From Arthrobacter_H sp030452125 (GTDB taxonomy: Bacteria; Actinomycetota; Actinomycetes; Actinomycetales; Micrococcaceae): a DNA stretch of 64,000 nt. The stretch lies in NCBI GenBank assembly GCA_052379645.1, contig JBQSYU010000001.1. One strand, given 5' to 3'. The translations under genes and the position numbers were made by a program. The notes beneath the pieces are model-generated. The model did not search any database. It saw only the letters and a program-made list of their open reading frames with translations, and was not told the DNA's origin. Below, piece after piece: positions 42,736-51,543 of this stretch. Positions within the stretch are counted from its first letter, which is position 1. Each line of letters starts with the position of its first letter.

Positions 42736-44052
42736 CTAGCCGAGTTTGCTCGGTGTCGCGCCGGTGTACTCCGGGGCGTCGGTGGGCTCGGTGCCACGGA
42801 CCCGGGCGATGGTGCGCATCCCGTGGTAGATCACCACGGTGGCCACCGTGCCCAGGGCGATGCCGCCGAACTGCATGGTCCCCACGGTGATGGTCGGGTC
42901 GGCGATGGCGATGATCAGTCCGGCCCCGGCGGTCATGAGGTTGATCGGGTTGGAGAAGTTGACCTGGTTCTGCACCCAGAGCCGGGCACCGATGATGCCG
43001 ATCATCCCGTAGAGGACGATTCCCGCCCCGCCACTGACCCCGGCGGGGATCGAGGAGATGGCGGCACCGAACTTCGGCAGGAACGCCAGCAGCATGGCGG
43101 TCGCCGCGGCCACCCAGTAGGCGGCCGTGGAGTAGACGCGGGAGGAGGCCATGACCCCGATGTTCTCCGCATAGGTCGTCGTGCCCGAACCGCCACCGAA
43201 GCCGGCGACGATGCTGGCGATGCCGTCGCCCATCAGGGCCCGGCCGTTGACGTCGTCCAAGTCCCTGCGGGTCATCAGCGCCACGGTCTTGACATGGCCG
43301 ATGTTCTCGGCGACAAGGACGAAGACGACCGGGAGGAACAGGGCCAGGGTGTCCAGGTGGAATTCGGGGAACGCGAAGGGCGGCAGGCCCAGCCACCCGG
43401 CCTCGTTGACGGCGGTGAAGTCGATCTGATGCTGGGCCAGGGCGATCAGGTAGCCGACGATGATCCCCACCAGGATCGACAAGCGCCCCAGCAGGCCACG
43501 GAAGAGGACCGCGGTGAAGACGATGGCGGCGACGGTGGAGAAGGTGGTCAGCGGGACCGACTCGATGGCCTCGGTGGTCGATCCGGCCAGATTCAGTCCG
43601 ATGAGCGCGACGATCGTGCCCATGACCACCGGAGGCATCAGGGCGTGGATCCACCCGGTGCCCGATTTCTGCACCACCAGCCCGATGATGAACAGGGCCG
43701 CACCGGAGAAGACGACGCCGCCCAGGGCCCCGGCGAAACCATGTCCCGACATGGCGGCGGTCACCGGGGCGATGAACGCGAAGGAGGAGCCCAGGTAGCT
43801 GGGTACCCGGCCGGCGGTGATGAGCAGGAACAGCATGGTCCCGACCCCGGAGAAGAACAAGGTGGAGGTGACCGGGAAGCCGGTCAGCGCCGGTACCAGC
43901 ACGGTGGATCCGAACATGGCCATCACGTGTTGGACGCCGATGCCGGTGGTCTGGAACCAGTTCAGCCGTTCATCGGGGGCCACCACGGTGCCGGGTCGAA
44001 TCGTTGTGCCGTCGCCGTGGACCGTCCAGCCGAAGCCGGGGAAATTGCTCAT
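42736..44052 (-). CDS. NCS2-family uracil/xanthine permease
   Basis: 438 aa, about 12-14 membrane helices. NCS2 motifs include FQTTGIGVQHVMAMFGSTVLVP at the start and VLVAENIGHVKTVALMT, with GFGGGSGTTTYAENIGVMASS later. The glutamate in AENIG and the TTTYAEN motif are typical of the uracil branch. It imports a nucleobase with protons. ATG 44052 follows GGAGGACACCC; the frame open to 44403 runs into the thi operon and is rejected. Confidence 0.9.
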   Translation of the reverse strand: MSNFPGFGWTVHGDGTTIRPGTVVAPDERLNWFQTTGIGVQHVMAMFGSTVLVPALTGFPVTSTLFFSGVGTMLFLLITAGRVPSYLGSSFAFIAPVTAAMSGHGFAGALGGVVFSGAALFIIGLVVQKSGTGWIHALMPPVVMGTIVALIGLNLAGSTTEAIESVPLTTFSTVAAIVFTAVLFRGLLGRLSILVGIIVGYLIALAQHQIDFTAVNEAGWLGLPPFAFPEFHLDTLALFLPVVFVLVAENIGHVKTVALMTRRDLDDVNGRALMGDGIASIVAGFGGGSGTTTYAENIGVMASSRVYSTAAYWVAAATAMLLAFLPKFGAAISSIPAGVSGGAGIVLYGMIGIIGARLWVQNQVNFSNPINLMTAGAGLIIAIADPTITVGTMQFGGIALGTVATVVIYHGMRTIARVRGTEPTDAPEYTGATPSKLG

Positions 44053-44124
44053 GGGTGTCCTCCATCGGGGCCCTGCGGGTTGGTGGGGCCTCACCGGTGC
44101 GGGGCCCCACGGAATCCTACCGCC

Positions 44125-44150
44125 CCCGACCCCGGGGCGGCGGGGTCGGG
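44125..44150 (-). terminator. GC-rich hairpin downstream of the thi operon
   Basis: A 10-bp perfect stem (CCCGACCCCG with its complement) and a 6-nt loop lie 23 bp past the tenA end of the thi operon. There is no T-run. It could end thi transcription before the NCS2 gene. Confidence 0.5.
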
Positions 44151-44173
44151 CCCCCTGCCGGGGTGCGCCGGCA

Positions 44174-45673
44174 TCAGCCGATGGCCGCCACCGGCATGGG
44201 GAGGGAGGCCGATCGCGGGGCGGCGTCTTCGGGGGTCTGGGCGAAGAAGGACAATTCCTGCCGGCTCGATTCGTCGAAGGCGCGACGCATCCCGGCCAGG
44301 GTGGTGGAACCCGCCCGCAAGGCCACCTTCTGGACCAGCGCGATGGCCTCGCTGGTGGCTTCGTCGAACTCGGGGGAGGAGTAGGCGGCGAGCCAGTCGG
44401 CATAGGGGTGGCCCGGGTGGGCCGCGGCGGCCAGCCGCTGGCCGATGTCCTGGTAGAGCCAATAACAGGGCAGGATGGCCGCCACGAGCTCGGGATAGGA
44501 ATCGCCGGAGGCCACCAGGTGGTTCAGGTAGGCCGAGGTGGTGGGGCTGGGTTCCGGATCGGGGGCATCTCCGAGCCGGTGCAGATGTAGATTCGCCTCC
44601 TCCTCGAGGGCGCCGACGGCCCCGGAAGCCCAGAACTGCTGCTCTTCGCGGTTCGGCGCCAACTCGGCGGCACGGGAGAGGACCCGGGAGTAGGTCCGCA
44701 GGTACAAGGAATCCTGGGCCAGATAGAAGTGGAAGTCCTCCGAGGGCAGGGTCCCGTCCCGCAGCGCACGGATGAACGGCAGATCGTCGATCCCCGAACG
44801 CAGCGGTGCCAGATCGTTCCACCAGGTGCCCAGCAAGGCCCCCGTCGTCGGGATCGCCGTACCGTCCCAGAGCGCCCCGAAATGATTCACCGGACCATGT
44901 CCTTCGCCGACCTCGAGTTCATCGGCACGGTGCAGGGCGCCTTCAAGCCACCCGCGGGCCAGCCGCAGGGCATCCCCCCAGTCCCCGCAGCGGGCCCACA
45001 GGGTAGCCAGCGCCGCGGAGAGCGAGCACCCGGTCCCATGGGTGTTCGGGGTGTCGATGCGGTCACCCTCCACGGCAGCCATGACGCCGTCGGGGCCCAC
45101 GAGGGCATCCGGGCACCGGCTGCCGGTGAGGTGGCCGCCCTTGGCCAGGACCAGGACAGAATACCGCCTCGCGAGCCGGGCTGCCTGGTCCAGGACGTCG
45201 TCCCATCGGGTGCAGACCGGCTCCTCGAGCAGTGCCGCCAATTCCGCGGTGTTCGGGGTCAGGACATCGGCCCACGGGAGCAGCCGACGCAGGGCCTCCT
45301 CGGCGTCGTGCTCCAATAAGCGGTCCCCGGACGTGGAGATCAGCACCGGGTCCACCACGACGGTGGTGCCCGGGCGGGTACCCAGCCAGGCGGTGGTGGC
45401 TTCGATGACCTCGGCGGAGGCCAGCATGCCGATCTTCACCGCATCGATCCGGATATCGGCGGCGACCGTCTCAAGTTGCCGGGTGAGGAATTCCGCCGGA
45501 GGGGTATGGACCCCGGTGACTCCCCGGGTGTTCTGGGCGGTCAGTGCGGTGATCGCCGCCATCCCGTAGCCACCGCAGGCGGCAATCGATTTCAGGTCGG
45601 CCTGGATCCCGGCCCCGCCGGAGGGGTCGGCCCCGGCGATGGACAGGATGTTGGGGGTGTTCGGGGCGCTCAT
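44174..45673 (-). CDS. thiD: ThiD-TenA fusion: HMP(-P) kinase with C-terminal thiaminase II-like domain
   Basis: 499 aa. Residues 1-270 are ThiD: ILSIAGADPSGGAGIQADLKSI, DPVLISTSGDRLL and NTHGTGCSLSAAL. Residues about 280-490 are TenA: HFYLAQDSLYLRTYSRVLSRAAELAP and LPCYWLYQDIGQRL, with the active-site Cys in the latter. ThiD phosphorylates HMP twice; TenA salvages pyrimidine from degraded thiamine. ATG 45673 overlaps the thiE stop as ATGA. A frame is open from 46399 through both genes, but that reading lacks the ThiE frame. Confidence 0.92.
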   Translation of the reverse strand: MSAPNTPNILSIAGADPSGGAGIQADLKSIAACGGYGMAAITALTAQNTRGVTGVHTPPAEFLTRQLETVAADIRIDAVKIGMLASAEVIEATTAWLGTRPGTTVVVDPVLISTSGDRLLEHDAEEALRRLLPWADVLTPNTAELAALLEEPVCTRWDDVLDQAARLARRYSVLVLAKGGHLTGSRCPDALVGPDGVMAAVEGDRIDTPNTHGTGCSLSAALATLWARCGDWGDALRLARGWLEGALHRADELEVGEGHGPVNHFGALWDGTAIPTTGALLGTWWNDLAPLRSGIDDLPFIRALRDGTLPSEDFHFYLAQDSLYLRTYSRVLSRAAELAPNREEQQFWASGAVGALEEEANLHLHRLGDAPDPEPSPTTSAYLNHLVASGDSYPELVAAILPCYWLYQDIGQRLAAAAHPGHPYADWLAAYSSPEFDEATSEAIALVQKVALRAGSTTLAGMRRAFDESSRQELSFFAQTPEDAAPRSASLPMPVAAIG

Positions 45674-46344
45674 GCGGTCTCCGTTCGTGCTGCCCGGGTC
45701 CATTCCTGAACCAGGGCGGCAGCAGAGTCCCGGGGTTCGGCGGCGGAGCAGATGGCCCGCACGACGGCCATGCCGATGGCCCCGGCGGTGTGCGCGTCCG
45801 CGGCGTCGCCGGAGCCCAGCCCGCCGATCGCCACGCAGGGCAGCGGGGCCCGGGAGATCAACGAGGCCAGGCCGGGGAACCCCAGCGGGGTCGGGTGGTC
45901 CTTCTTGGTGGGCGTGGCCCGGACGGCCCCGGTGCCCAGATAGTCGATGGTGCCTGCCGGCAGTTCCGCTACTGCCGCGAAGTGGTCCTCGGTGCTGGCG
46001 CTGAGCCCCAGCACGGCATCGGGTCCGATGAGGGACCGGACGAGTTCGGCGGGCAGGTCCTTCTGGCCGATATGGACCCCGTCCACGCGGATCCCTGCCG
46101 CACGGGCCGCCAGGTAGACGTCCACCCGGTCGTTGAGCAGCAGCAGGGCCCGGCCCGCGGTGTGTTCGGCGCAGGCGGCCGCCTCGGCCAGGAATTCGCG
46201 GGCGGACAGGTCCTTGCAGCGCAGCTGGATGGTCCCGACCCCCGCGGCGACGGCCTCGGCCACGATGGTGGCCAAGGGCCGTCCGGCCGTGCTGGTGGAG
46301 TTGGCGACGAGGTAGATCCCGCTTCCGGGAACCGGCGCGCTCAT
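45670..46344 (-). CDS. thiE: Thiamine-phosphate synthase
   Basis: 224 aa TIM barrel. Motifs are GVGTIQLRCKDLSAREFL, LLLNDRVDVYLAARAAGIRVDGVHIGQKDL and CVAIGGLGSGDAADA. It joins HMP-PP to the thiazole phosphate to make thiamine phosphate. It is the first gene behind the TPP riboswitch and is translationally coupled to the ThiD-TenA fusion. The usual thiG, thiC or thiM genes are not in the window. Confidence 0.92.
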   Translation of the reverse strand: MSAPVPGSGIYLVANSTSTAGRPLATIVAEAVAAGVGTIQLRCKDLSAREFLAEAAACAEHTAGRALLLLNDRVDVYLAARAAGIRVDGVHIGQKDLPAELVRSLIGPDAVLGLSASTEDHFAAVAELPAGTIDYLGTGAVRATPTKKDHPTPLGFPGLASLISRAPLPCVAIGGLGSGDAADAHTAGAIGMAVVRAICSAAEPRDSAAALVQEWTRAARTETA

Positions 46345-46413
46345 GCGAGCACCGCCTCAACAAAGCAGTCGGTGGGTGAATGGGCCAAGGTGGGCGCATG
46401 TTGGTGCATGGGC

Positions 46414-46496
46414 GACATCCCTCCGCTAGTACGAACTAGATCAGGTTCTTGCCGGGTGTGCTCTCAGTCCGCGCCGGTGGCGGACACCCCGTGTCA
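46414..46496 (-). ncRNA. TPP riboswitch (THI element) of the thiE / thiD-tenA operon
   Basis: Read on the minus strand: GGGGTG near 46488, CTGAGA at 46467-46462, ACCCG, then GAACCTGATCTAG and TACTAGCGGAGGGATGTC. These are the conserved THI-box elements in correct order and spacing. It lies 70 bp upstream of the thiE start and should lower expression when thiamine pyrophosphate is high. Confidence 0.93.
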
Positions 46497-46580
46497 GTGA
46501 TCGTGAGCCTACAGTCCCCCACTGGGGGCGGCAAACCGACCGGCTGCCCCGCCGGCGGTGTCCACGTTAGTGTCGTACCC

Positions 46581-48020
46581 ATGGCCATGAACCGACGTTC
46601 CCGTCCCCCAGCAGTTTCCGCGCCCGTCGTGCCGGCGGGCCCCGACGCCGAACTCCCGGCCACCGCGGCCCGCCGGCTGCGTGATGCCGCCGACTCCCGG
46701 CTGGCCCACCCCCGCAGGTTCCGCAGCGCCCAGCTCAAGGCACTCGAACGGCTGATCCAGGATCAAGAACAGACCCTATGTGACGCGTTGATGACGGATC
46801 TGGGTAAACCGGCGGCCGAATCCCGGCTGACCGAACTGGATCGGGTGAAGGCCGAAATCGATCATGCCCTGTTGCACCTGGGCGACTGGATGGCGGATGA
46901 GGCGGTGAAGGTCCCGCTGTCGCTGCAACCGGCGTCGGCCCGCGTCCAGGCGCGTCCGTTGGGCATGGTCCTGGTGATCGCCCCCTGGAACTATCCGGTC
47001 CTGTTGCTGCTCGGCCCGCTGGTCGGTGCCCTGGCGGCAGGGAACACCGTGATCCTCAAACCCTCCGAACTGGCTCCGGCCACCTCGGCGGTCATGGCCG
47101 CCCTCATCCCGCAGTACCTGGATCGGCGCGCTGTCGCGGTCCTGGAGGGGGCCGCGGAGACGACGAGCGAACTTCTGGAGATGGACTTCGACCACATCTT
47201 CTACACCGGAGGCGAACGGGTCGGGAAGATCGTGGCCCGGGCCGCGGCGGAAACGCTGACCCCGGTGACCCTGGAACTGGGCGGGAAGAGTCCGGCGGTG
47301 GTCGCCGACGGGAACTTCCCCGCCATCGCCCGGCGGTTGGCCCACGGGAAGTTCATGAATGCCGGACAGACCTGTGTCGCCCCGGACTACGTCCTGGCGG
47401 TCGGGGCCACGGCGGCGGCCGAACTGGAAAAGCAGCTGCCCAAGGCCATCGGCGCGTTCTATGGGAAGGACCCCTCGGGCAGCAAGGACTATGGGCGGAT
47501 CATCAACGCCTCGCACTTCGAACGTCTGGAATCCTATCTGGGGCAGGGACGGGTGGTGGCCGGGGGGACCAGCGACGCGGAGGCGAGGTACATCGCCCCC
47601 ACGGTCCTGGCTGACGTCGACCCGGCGGCCCCGGTGATGACGGAGGAGATTTTCGGTCCGATCCTGCCGATCATCCAGGTCGACCGCTTCGATGATGCGG
47701 TGCGGTTCATCAACTCCCGCCCCTCACCGCTGGCCGCCTACCTGTTCAGCGAACGCCCGCGCCTGCACACCTCCTTCGAGGACCAGGTGCGGGCCGGGGC
47801 GATCGCCCATAATGTGTGCAGCATGCACCTGGCGGTCCCCGCGCTGCCCTTCGGCGGGGTGGGGGCCTCGGGGACGGGGAACTACCACGGCAAATTCGGG
47901 TTCGATACCTTCAGCCAGCAACGTCCGGTGCTGTCCAAGACCGCGATGCTCGATACGTTGCGGGCCGTCTACCCGCCCTTCGGCTGGGCCAAGCGGAAGA
48001 TCATGCGTTCGATCGGCTGA
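46581..48020 (+). CDS. Aldehyde dehydrogenase family protein
   Basis: 479 aa. The NAD(P)-binding segment is APWNYPVLLLLGPLVGALAAGNTVILKPSE; the general base is Glu in LELGGKSPAVV and the nucleophile Cys in NAGQTCVAPDYVL. A hydrophobic C-terminus (TLRAVYPPFGWAKRKIM) resembles that of the class 3 fatty-aldehyde/coniferyl-aldehyde type (PTD-type ALDH3). ATG 46581 is chosen to avoid the riboswitch on the other strand. The aldehyde substrate is unknown. Confidence 0.9.
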   Translation: MAMNRRSRPPAVSAPVVPAGPDAELPATAARRLRDAADSRLAHPRRFRSAQLKALERLIQDQEQTLCDALMTDLGKPAAESRLTELDRVKAEIDHALLHLGDWMADEAVKVPLSLQPASARVQARPLGMVLVIAPWNYPVLLLLGPLVGALAAGNTVILKPSELAPATSAVMAALIPQYLDRRAVAVLEGAAETTSELLEMDFDHIFYTGGERVGKIVARAAAETLTPVTLELGGKSPAVVADGNFPAIARRLAHGKFMNAGQTCVAPDYVLAVGATAAAELEKQLPKAIGAFYGKDPSGSKDYGRIINASHFERLESYLGQGRVVAGGTSDAEARYIAPTVLADVDPAAPVMTEEIFGPILPIIQVDRFDDAVRFINSRPSPLAAYLFSERPRLHTSFEDQVRAGAIAHNVCSMHLAVPALPFGGVGASGTGNYHGKFGFDTFSQQRPVLSKTAMLDTLRAVYPPFGWAKRKIMRSIG

Positions 48021-48048
48021 TCCGCCCGGCCGAGTGCCCCGACAGACG

Positions 48049-48087
48049 AAGGGCCCGGACCGCATTCAATGCGGTCCGGGCCCTTCG
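48049..48087. terminator. Bidirectional hairpin between aldehyde dehydrogenase and betaine-binding protein genes
   Basis: A perfect 17-bp stem (48049-48065 with 48071-48087) and loop TTCAA lie between the convergent stops at 48020 and 48126. There is no clear T-run. Confidence 0.8.
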
Positions 48088-48125
48088 CTACGGTCGGTGC
48101 CATGGCACCTGCCGATGGATCGTGG

Positions 48126-49040
48126 CTACTTCTCGGTCAGCGAATCCACGTAGTCCTGGTTCTCGGAGATCCACTTGTCGACGATCGGTCCGTAGTCATC
48201 GGTGTCCGTGTCGTTGAACATGGCGTTCTCCAGGGAGAACAGGTGGTCATCGTCGATCGTGAAGTCGTTCAACCACTCGGTCAGTCCCGGGTAGGTGTCG
48301 GCGAAGTCGGCGTTGCCGTAGGAGGTGATGGTTTCCGCGTCGCCCATGGCACCCTTGGGATCCTTCAGATCCTTGATCGGGAACTCGTCGTAGGCCCAGT
48401 GCGGGCGCCACAGGGTGACGACGATGTCCTCATCGGCGTCCGTGGCCTTCTTCAGCTGGGCCAGCATGGCCGGGGTGGAGGAGGTCTTGAAGTCCATCTT
48501 CTCCAGGCCGTAGTCCGGGATGGCCGCCTTTTCGGTGGTGTCGGTCAGCCCGGCGCCCGGGTCGATGCCATAGATCGTGTTGCCGAACTTGTCGGCATTG
48601 GCCGCCAGGTCCTCGAGCGAATCGATCGGGGCGTCTTCGTTGACCGCGATGGTCAGCTTGGCATCGTCGTACCAGGTGCCCAGCTTGGTCATGTCGTCGC
48701 CGTACTTCTTCAAGTACTTCTTGTGCGTCAGCGGCATCCAGACGTCCATGGTCAGGTCCAGGTCACCGGAGGCGACACCGGCGAAGACCGGGCCGGCATC
48801 GGCGTCGGTGAGTTCGACGTCGTAGCCCTTCTTGTCCAGGATCTGCTTCCAGAGGTTGGACACGGCCACGCCTTCGTCCCAGCCGGCCATGACGCCGATG
48901 TTCAGCGCGGCCTGGTCGCCGTTCTCAGGCGAGTCGGGGACCTCGGATTCGCTGCTTCCGGTGTCGCCGCTGCCGCAGGCGGTCAGCGCGAGGGCCGCCG
49001 TGGCGGCGATCCCCATCATTGATGCGAATTTCCTTTGCAT
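48126..49040 (-). CDS. Glycine betaine/choline ABC transporter substrate-binding lipoprotein (OpuAC/ProX type)
   Basis: 304 aa. Signal peptide with lipobox LALTACG; the mature protein is the OpuAC-type fold (LNIGVMAGWDEGVAVSNLWKQILDKKGYDVEL). Several Trp/Tyr residues (MAGWDEG, TMDVWMPLTHKKY, TLWRPHWAYDEFP) suit an aromatic cage for a quaternary ammonium. It captures betaine or choline for osmoprotection. The gene is last in the ATPase-permease-receptor operon, 45 bp after the permease stop. Confidence 0.92.
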   Translation of the reverse strand: MQRKFASMMGIAATAALALTACGSGDTGSSESEVPDSPENGDQAALNIGVMAGWDEGVAVSNLWKQILDKKGYDVELTDADAGPVFAGVASGDLDLTMDVWMPLTHKKYLKKYGDDMTKLGTWYDDAKLTIAVNEDAPIDSLEDLAANADKFGNTIYGIDPGAGLTDTTEKAAIPDYGLEKMDFKTSSTPAMLAQLKKATDADEDIVVTLWRPHWAYDEFPIKDLKDPKGAMGDAETITSYGNADFADTYPGLTEWLNDFTIDDDHLFSLENAMFNDTDTDDYGPIVDKWISENQDYVDSLTEK

Positions 49041-49085
49041 TGTTCATTTCCTTTCTTCGCGCCCCGCCAGCGGGGCGTAGGGTCG

Positions 49086-49937
49086 TTAGCCGTTTTTCGC
49101 CGGCACGTTGGATTGGCCCAGGGAGGCGGTGATGCGGTCCAGGAAGATGGCCAGAATGACCACCGACAGACCTGATTCGACACCCAGGGGAGTGTTCAGG
49201 GTCGTCAGGGAGGCGTAGACATCCTTGCCGAGACCACCGGCGCCGACCATGCCGGCGATGACCACCATGGACAGGGAGAGCATGATGACCTGGTTGATGC
49301 CGGCCATGATGGTCGGCAGCGCCAGCGGGATCTGGATCTGGCGCAGGATGCGTCCCGGGGAGGCGCCGAAGGCCTGGCCGGCCTCGACGACCTCGGTATC
49401 GACGCTGCGGATCCCCAATTCGGTGAAGCGGGTGCCCGGCGCCATGCCGAACACGATCGTGGCCACGATTCCGGGGACGACGCCGATCCCCAACAGCAGG
49501 ATCGCCGGGACCAGGTAGACGAAGGCAGGCATGGTTTGCAGGAAGTCCAGGATCGGCTTGACGACCGCCGAAACGATCTTGGATTTGGCGGTGAGGATGC
49601 CCAGCGGAACACTGATGATCACCGCGACGATGCTGGCCACCAGGACCAGCGACAGGGTCTCCATCGAGTGCTCCCACTGGTTCATCCCGTAGATCAACAG
49701 CAGTCCGATGACCGTACCGATGGCCATCTTCCAACTGCGCAGGAGCCAGGCCAGCAGGGCCAGCACGAGGATGACGACCCAGAACGGCGGAGCGGTGAGG
49801 ATCCACGCCAGCCCGTCGTACCAGTTCTGGAAGAAGGACTTGATGAGGTTGAAGAGCCCGCCGAGGTTGGCGATGAACCAGTTGAGGACCACTTCGCCCC
49901 AGTGGCCGACGGGAATGCGGAATAGCTGATCGGTCAT
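49086..49937 (-). CDS. Glycine betaine/choline ABC transporter permease (ProW/OpuAB type)
   Basis: 283 aa, about seven membrane helices. The binding-protein-dependent permease motif lies in EAGQAFGASPGRILRQIQIPLALPTIMAGINQ (the EAA-loop contacting the ATPase). An ordered helical N-terminal extension (VVLNWFIANLGGLFNLIKSFFQNW) is as in ProW/OpuAB. It lies between the ATPase and the receptor genes and starts at ATG 49937, adjacent to the ATPase stop at 49938. Confidence 0.93.
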   Translation of the reverse strand: MTDQLFRIPVGHWGEVVLNWFIANLGGLFNLIKSFFQNWYDGLAWILTAPPFWVVILVLALLAWLLRSWKMAIGTVIGLLLIYGMNQWEHSMETLSLVLVASIVAVIISVPLGILTAKSKIVSAVVKPILDFLQTMPAFVYLVPAILLLGIGVVPGIVATIVFGMAPGTRFTELGIRSVDTEVVEAGQAFGASPGRILRQIQIPLALPTIMAGINQVIMLSLSMVVIAGMVGAGGLGKDVYASLTTLNTPLGVESGLSVVILAIFLDRITASLGQSNVPAKNG

Positions 49938-51227
49938 TTAGAGGGCACCTCCTTCGTCGTCGGATGCAGCCGCGGGGGCATCGGTGTCTTCCGGCTGGTC
50001 GGCGGCGACCACCGGGACGCTGCTGGTGGTCGAGGGGACGTTGCCCAGCGCGGAGAGGAGGGTGGCGCGGGCGATGGCGCCGATGAGCCGGCCCTCGTCG
50101 TCGACGACCGGCAGGGGTACCGGCGACTCCACGGAGCGGCCGAACAGGTCGTTCAGCGCCGTCTCGGCGGTGACCGGGTCATTGCCGACGGTGATGATTT
50201 CTTCCAGGTCGGTACCTCCGCGTTCGAGCAGGCCCATCACCTCGCGGTCGCGGACGGCTCCGAGCAGCTTGCGCTGCCGGTCCAGCACGAAGGCGGCCGA
50301 GGTCTGCAGTTCGCGCATGGTCCGCAACGCATTGCGGGCACCACCGGAGAGGTTGACGACGGAACGCGGGGTCTCCATGACCGTTCCGGCGGTGAGCACC
50401 CGGGTCCTGTCGACGTCGCGCACGAAGGCCGAGACGTAGTCGTTCGCCGGGCGGGTGAGGATGTCGTCGGGGGTGCCGATCTGGACGATCTCCCCGTCGC
50501 GCATGACCGCGATCCGGTCCCCGAGGAACATGGCCTCGTTCAGGTCGTGGGTGATGAAGACGATCGTCTTGCCGAGTTCGGCCTGCAGTGAGGCCAACTG
50601 CTCCTGCATATCGCGACGGATCAGCGGGTCGAGTGCCGAGAAGGCCTCGTCCATCAGCAGGATGTCGGTTTCGGAGGCCAGGGCGCGGGCCAGGCCCACA
50701 CGCTGCTGCATGCCGCCGGAGAGTTCGCTGGGGTATTTATCGCCCCACCCCTTGAGTCCCACGACGTCCAGGATCTTCTGGGCCCGGGTGGTGCGCTCCT
50801 GCTTCGAGATGCCCTGGATCTCCAGCGCGTAGGCTGCGTTCTGCATCACGGTGCGGTGGGGCAGCAGGGCGAAGTGCTGGAAGACCATGGAGATGTGCTT
50901 CTGGCGGACCTGGCGCAACTTCTTGGCCGAGACCTTGGCGATATCGGTGTCACCGACGACCACCGAGCCGCTGGTCATGGGCCAGAGCCCGTTGAGCATG
51001 CGGATCAGCGTCGACTTGCCCGAGCCCGACAGGCCCATGACGACGAAGATCTCGCCGGGCTTGACGTCGAAGCTCGCGTCGATGACGGCGGCCGTTCCCA
51101 AGGAAGCGACCTCCTGGCGGGTTTTTCCGTTCTTCAGGAGTTTGACGGCCTCGTTGCCCCGACGGCCGAAGACCTTGTACGCATTCGAGACGCGTAGCGC
51201 AGGTTGCCCTGTGTCAGTAGTGTTCAC
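49938..51227 (-). CDS. proV: Glycine betaine/choline ABC transporter ATPase with CBS domains (ProV/OpuAA type)
   Basis: 429 aa. ABC motifs: Walker A GLSGSGKST, signature LSGGMQQRVGLARAL, Walker B ILLMDEAFSALDP. The C-terminal 120 residues hold two CBS domains (VLDRQRKLLGAV and PLPVVDDEGRLIGAIARATLL), which sense ionic strength or nucleotide in OpuA-like transporters. The N-terminus with KVFGRRGNEAVKLLKNGKTRQEV is typical of the ProV group. It is the first gene of the operon. Confidence 0.95.
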   Translation of the reverse strand: MNTTDTGQPALRVSNAYKVFGRRGNEAVKLLKNGKTRQEVASLGTAAVIDASFDVKPGEIFVVMGLSGSGKSTLIRMLNGLWPMTSGSVVVGDTDIAKVSAKKLRQVRQKHISMVFQHFALLPHRTVMQNAAYALEIQGISKQERTTRAQKILDVVGLKGWGDKYPSELSGGMQQRVGLARALASETDILLMDEAFSALDPLIRRDMQEQLASLQAELGKTIVFITHDLNEAMFLGDRIAVMRDGEIVQIGTPDDILTRPANDYVSAFVRDVDRTRVLTAGTVMETPRSVVNLSGGARNALRTMRELQTSAAFVLDRQRKLLGAVRDREVMGLLERGGTDLEEIITVGNDPVTAETALNDLFGRSVESPVPLPVVDDEGRLIGAIARATLLSALGNVPSTTSSVPVVAADQPEDTDAPAAASDDEGGAL

Positions 51228-51543
51228 GTTTTCCCGTCCACGGCCTGGGTCCGGGTGGAGGCAGACCGATTTTTCGGCGACCCGCCCCGACAGCTAATCC
51301 CGCGGGTGCCTTCAACGGCGGTGTCCCACGGGTCGAGATGAAAGGGCGAGTAATTGGCTTTCAGCCTTAACGCTAACAAGAGGATGTTCGCCTGCAGCCG
51401 AAAACCAGCCTTTGACCGGGCTTACACCGACCCGTTGGTCAAGTGCATCCCTTGTGGGACAAGGGATGGAGCGAAGTTATGGCATTGTAACGGAAGGGGT
51501 TGTCAAAATCTCCGCAAACGAGTGGTTTTCATCATTTCGACGG
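51228..51543. other. Promoter region of the betaine operon; gene-free
   Basis: No gene here. Transcription of the betaine operon must start inside this stretch (or from the pgm promoter). It contains one clear palindrome, listed separately. Confidence 0.5.
51446..51468. promoter_or_regulatory. Perfect 10-3-10 palindrome upstream of the betaine operon
   Basis: The arms CATCCCTTGT and ACAAGGGATG surround a GGG centre. It lies about 220 bp upstream of proV and 76 bp past the pgm stop. It may be a repressor operator for the operon or a weak pgm terminator; it has no following T-run. Confidence 0.5.

Noticed and set aside
42601..44775. A 724-codon open frame on the plus strand across the NCS2 permease and tenA region
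   Set aside because: It is antisense to two well-supported genes, is rich in His/Gly/Asp/Arg as expected of a mirrored high-G+C frame, and has no domain or ribosome-binding site.
44174..46399. One long minus-strand frame that would fuse the thiE region to thiD-tenA as a 741-aa protein
   Set aside because: The part upstream of 45673 is thiE read in the wrong frame; the true ThiE frame ends at 45670 with an ATGA overlap.
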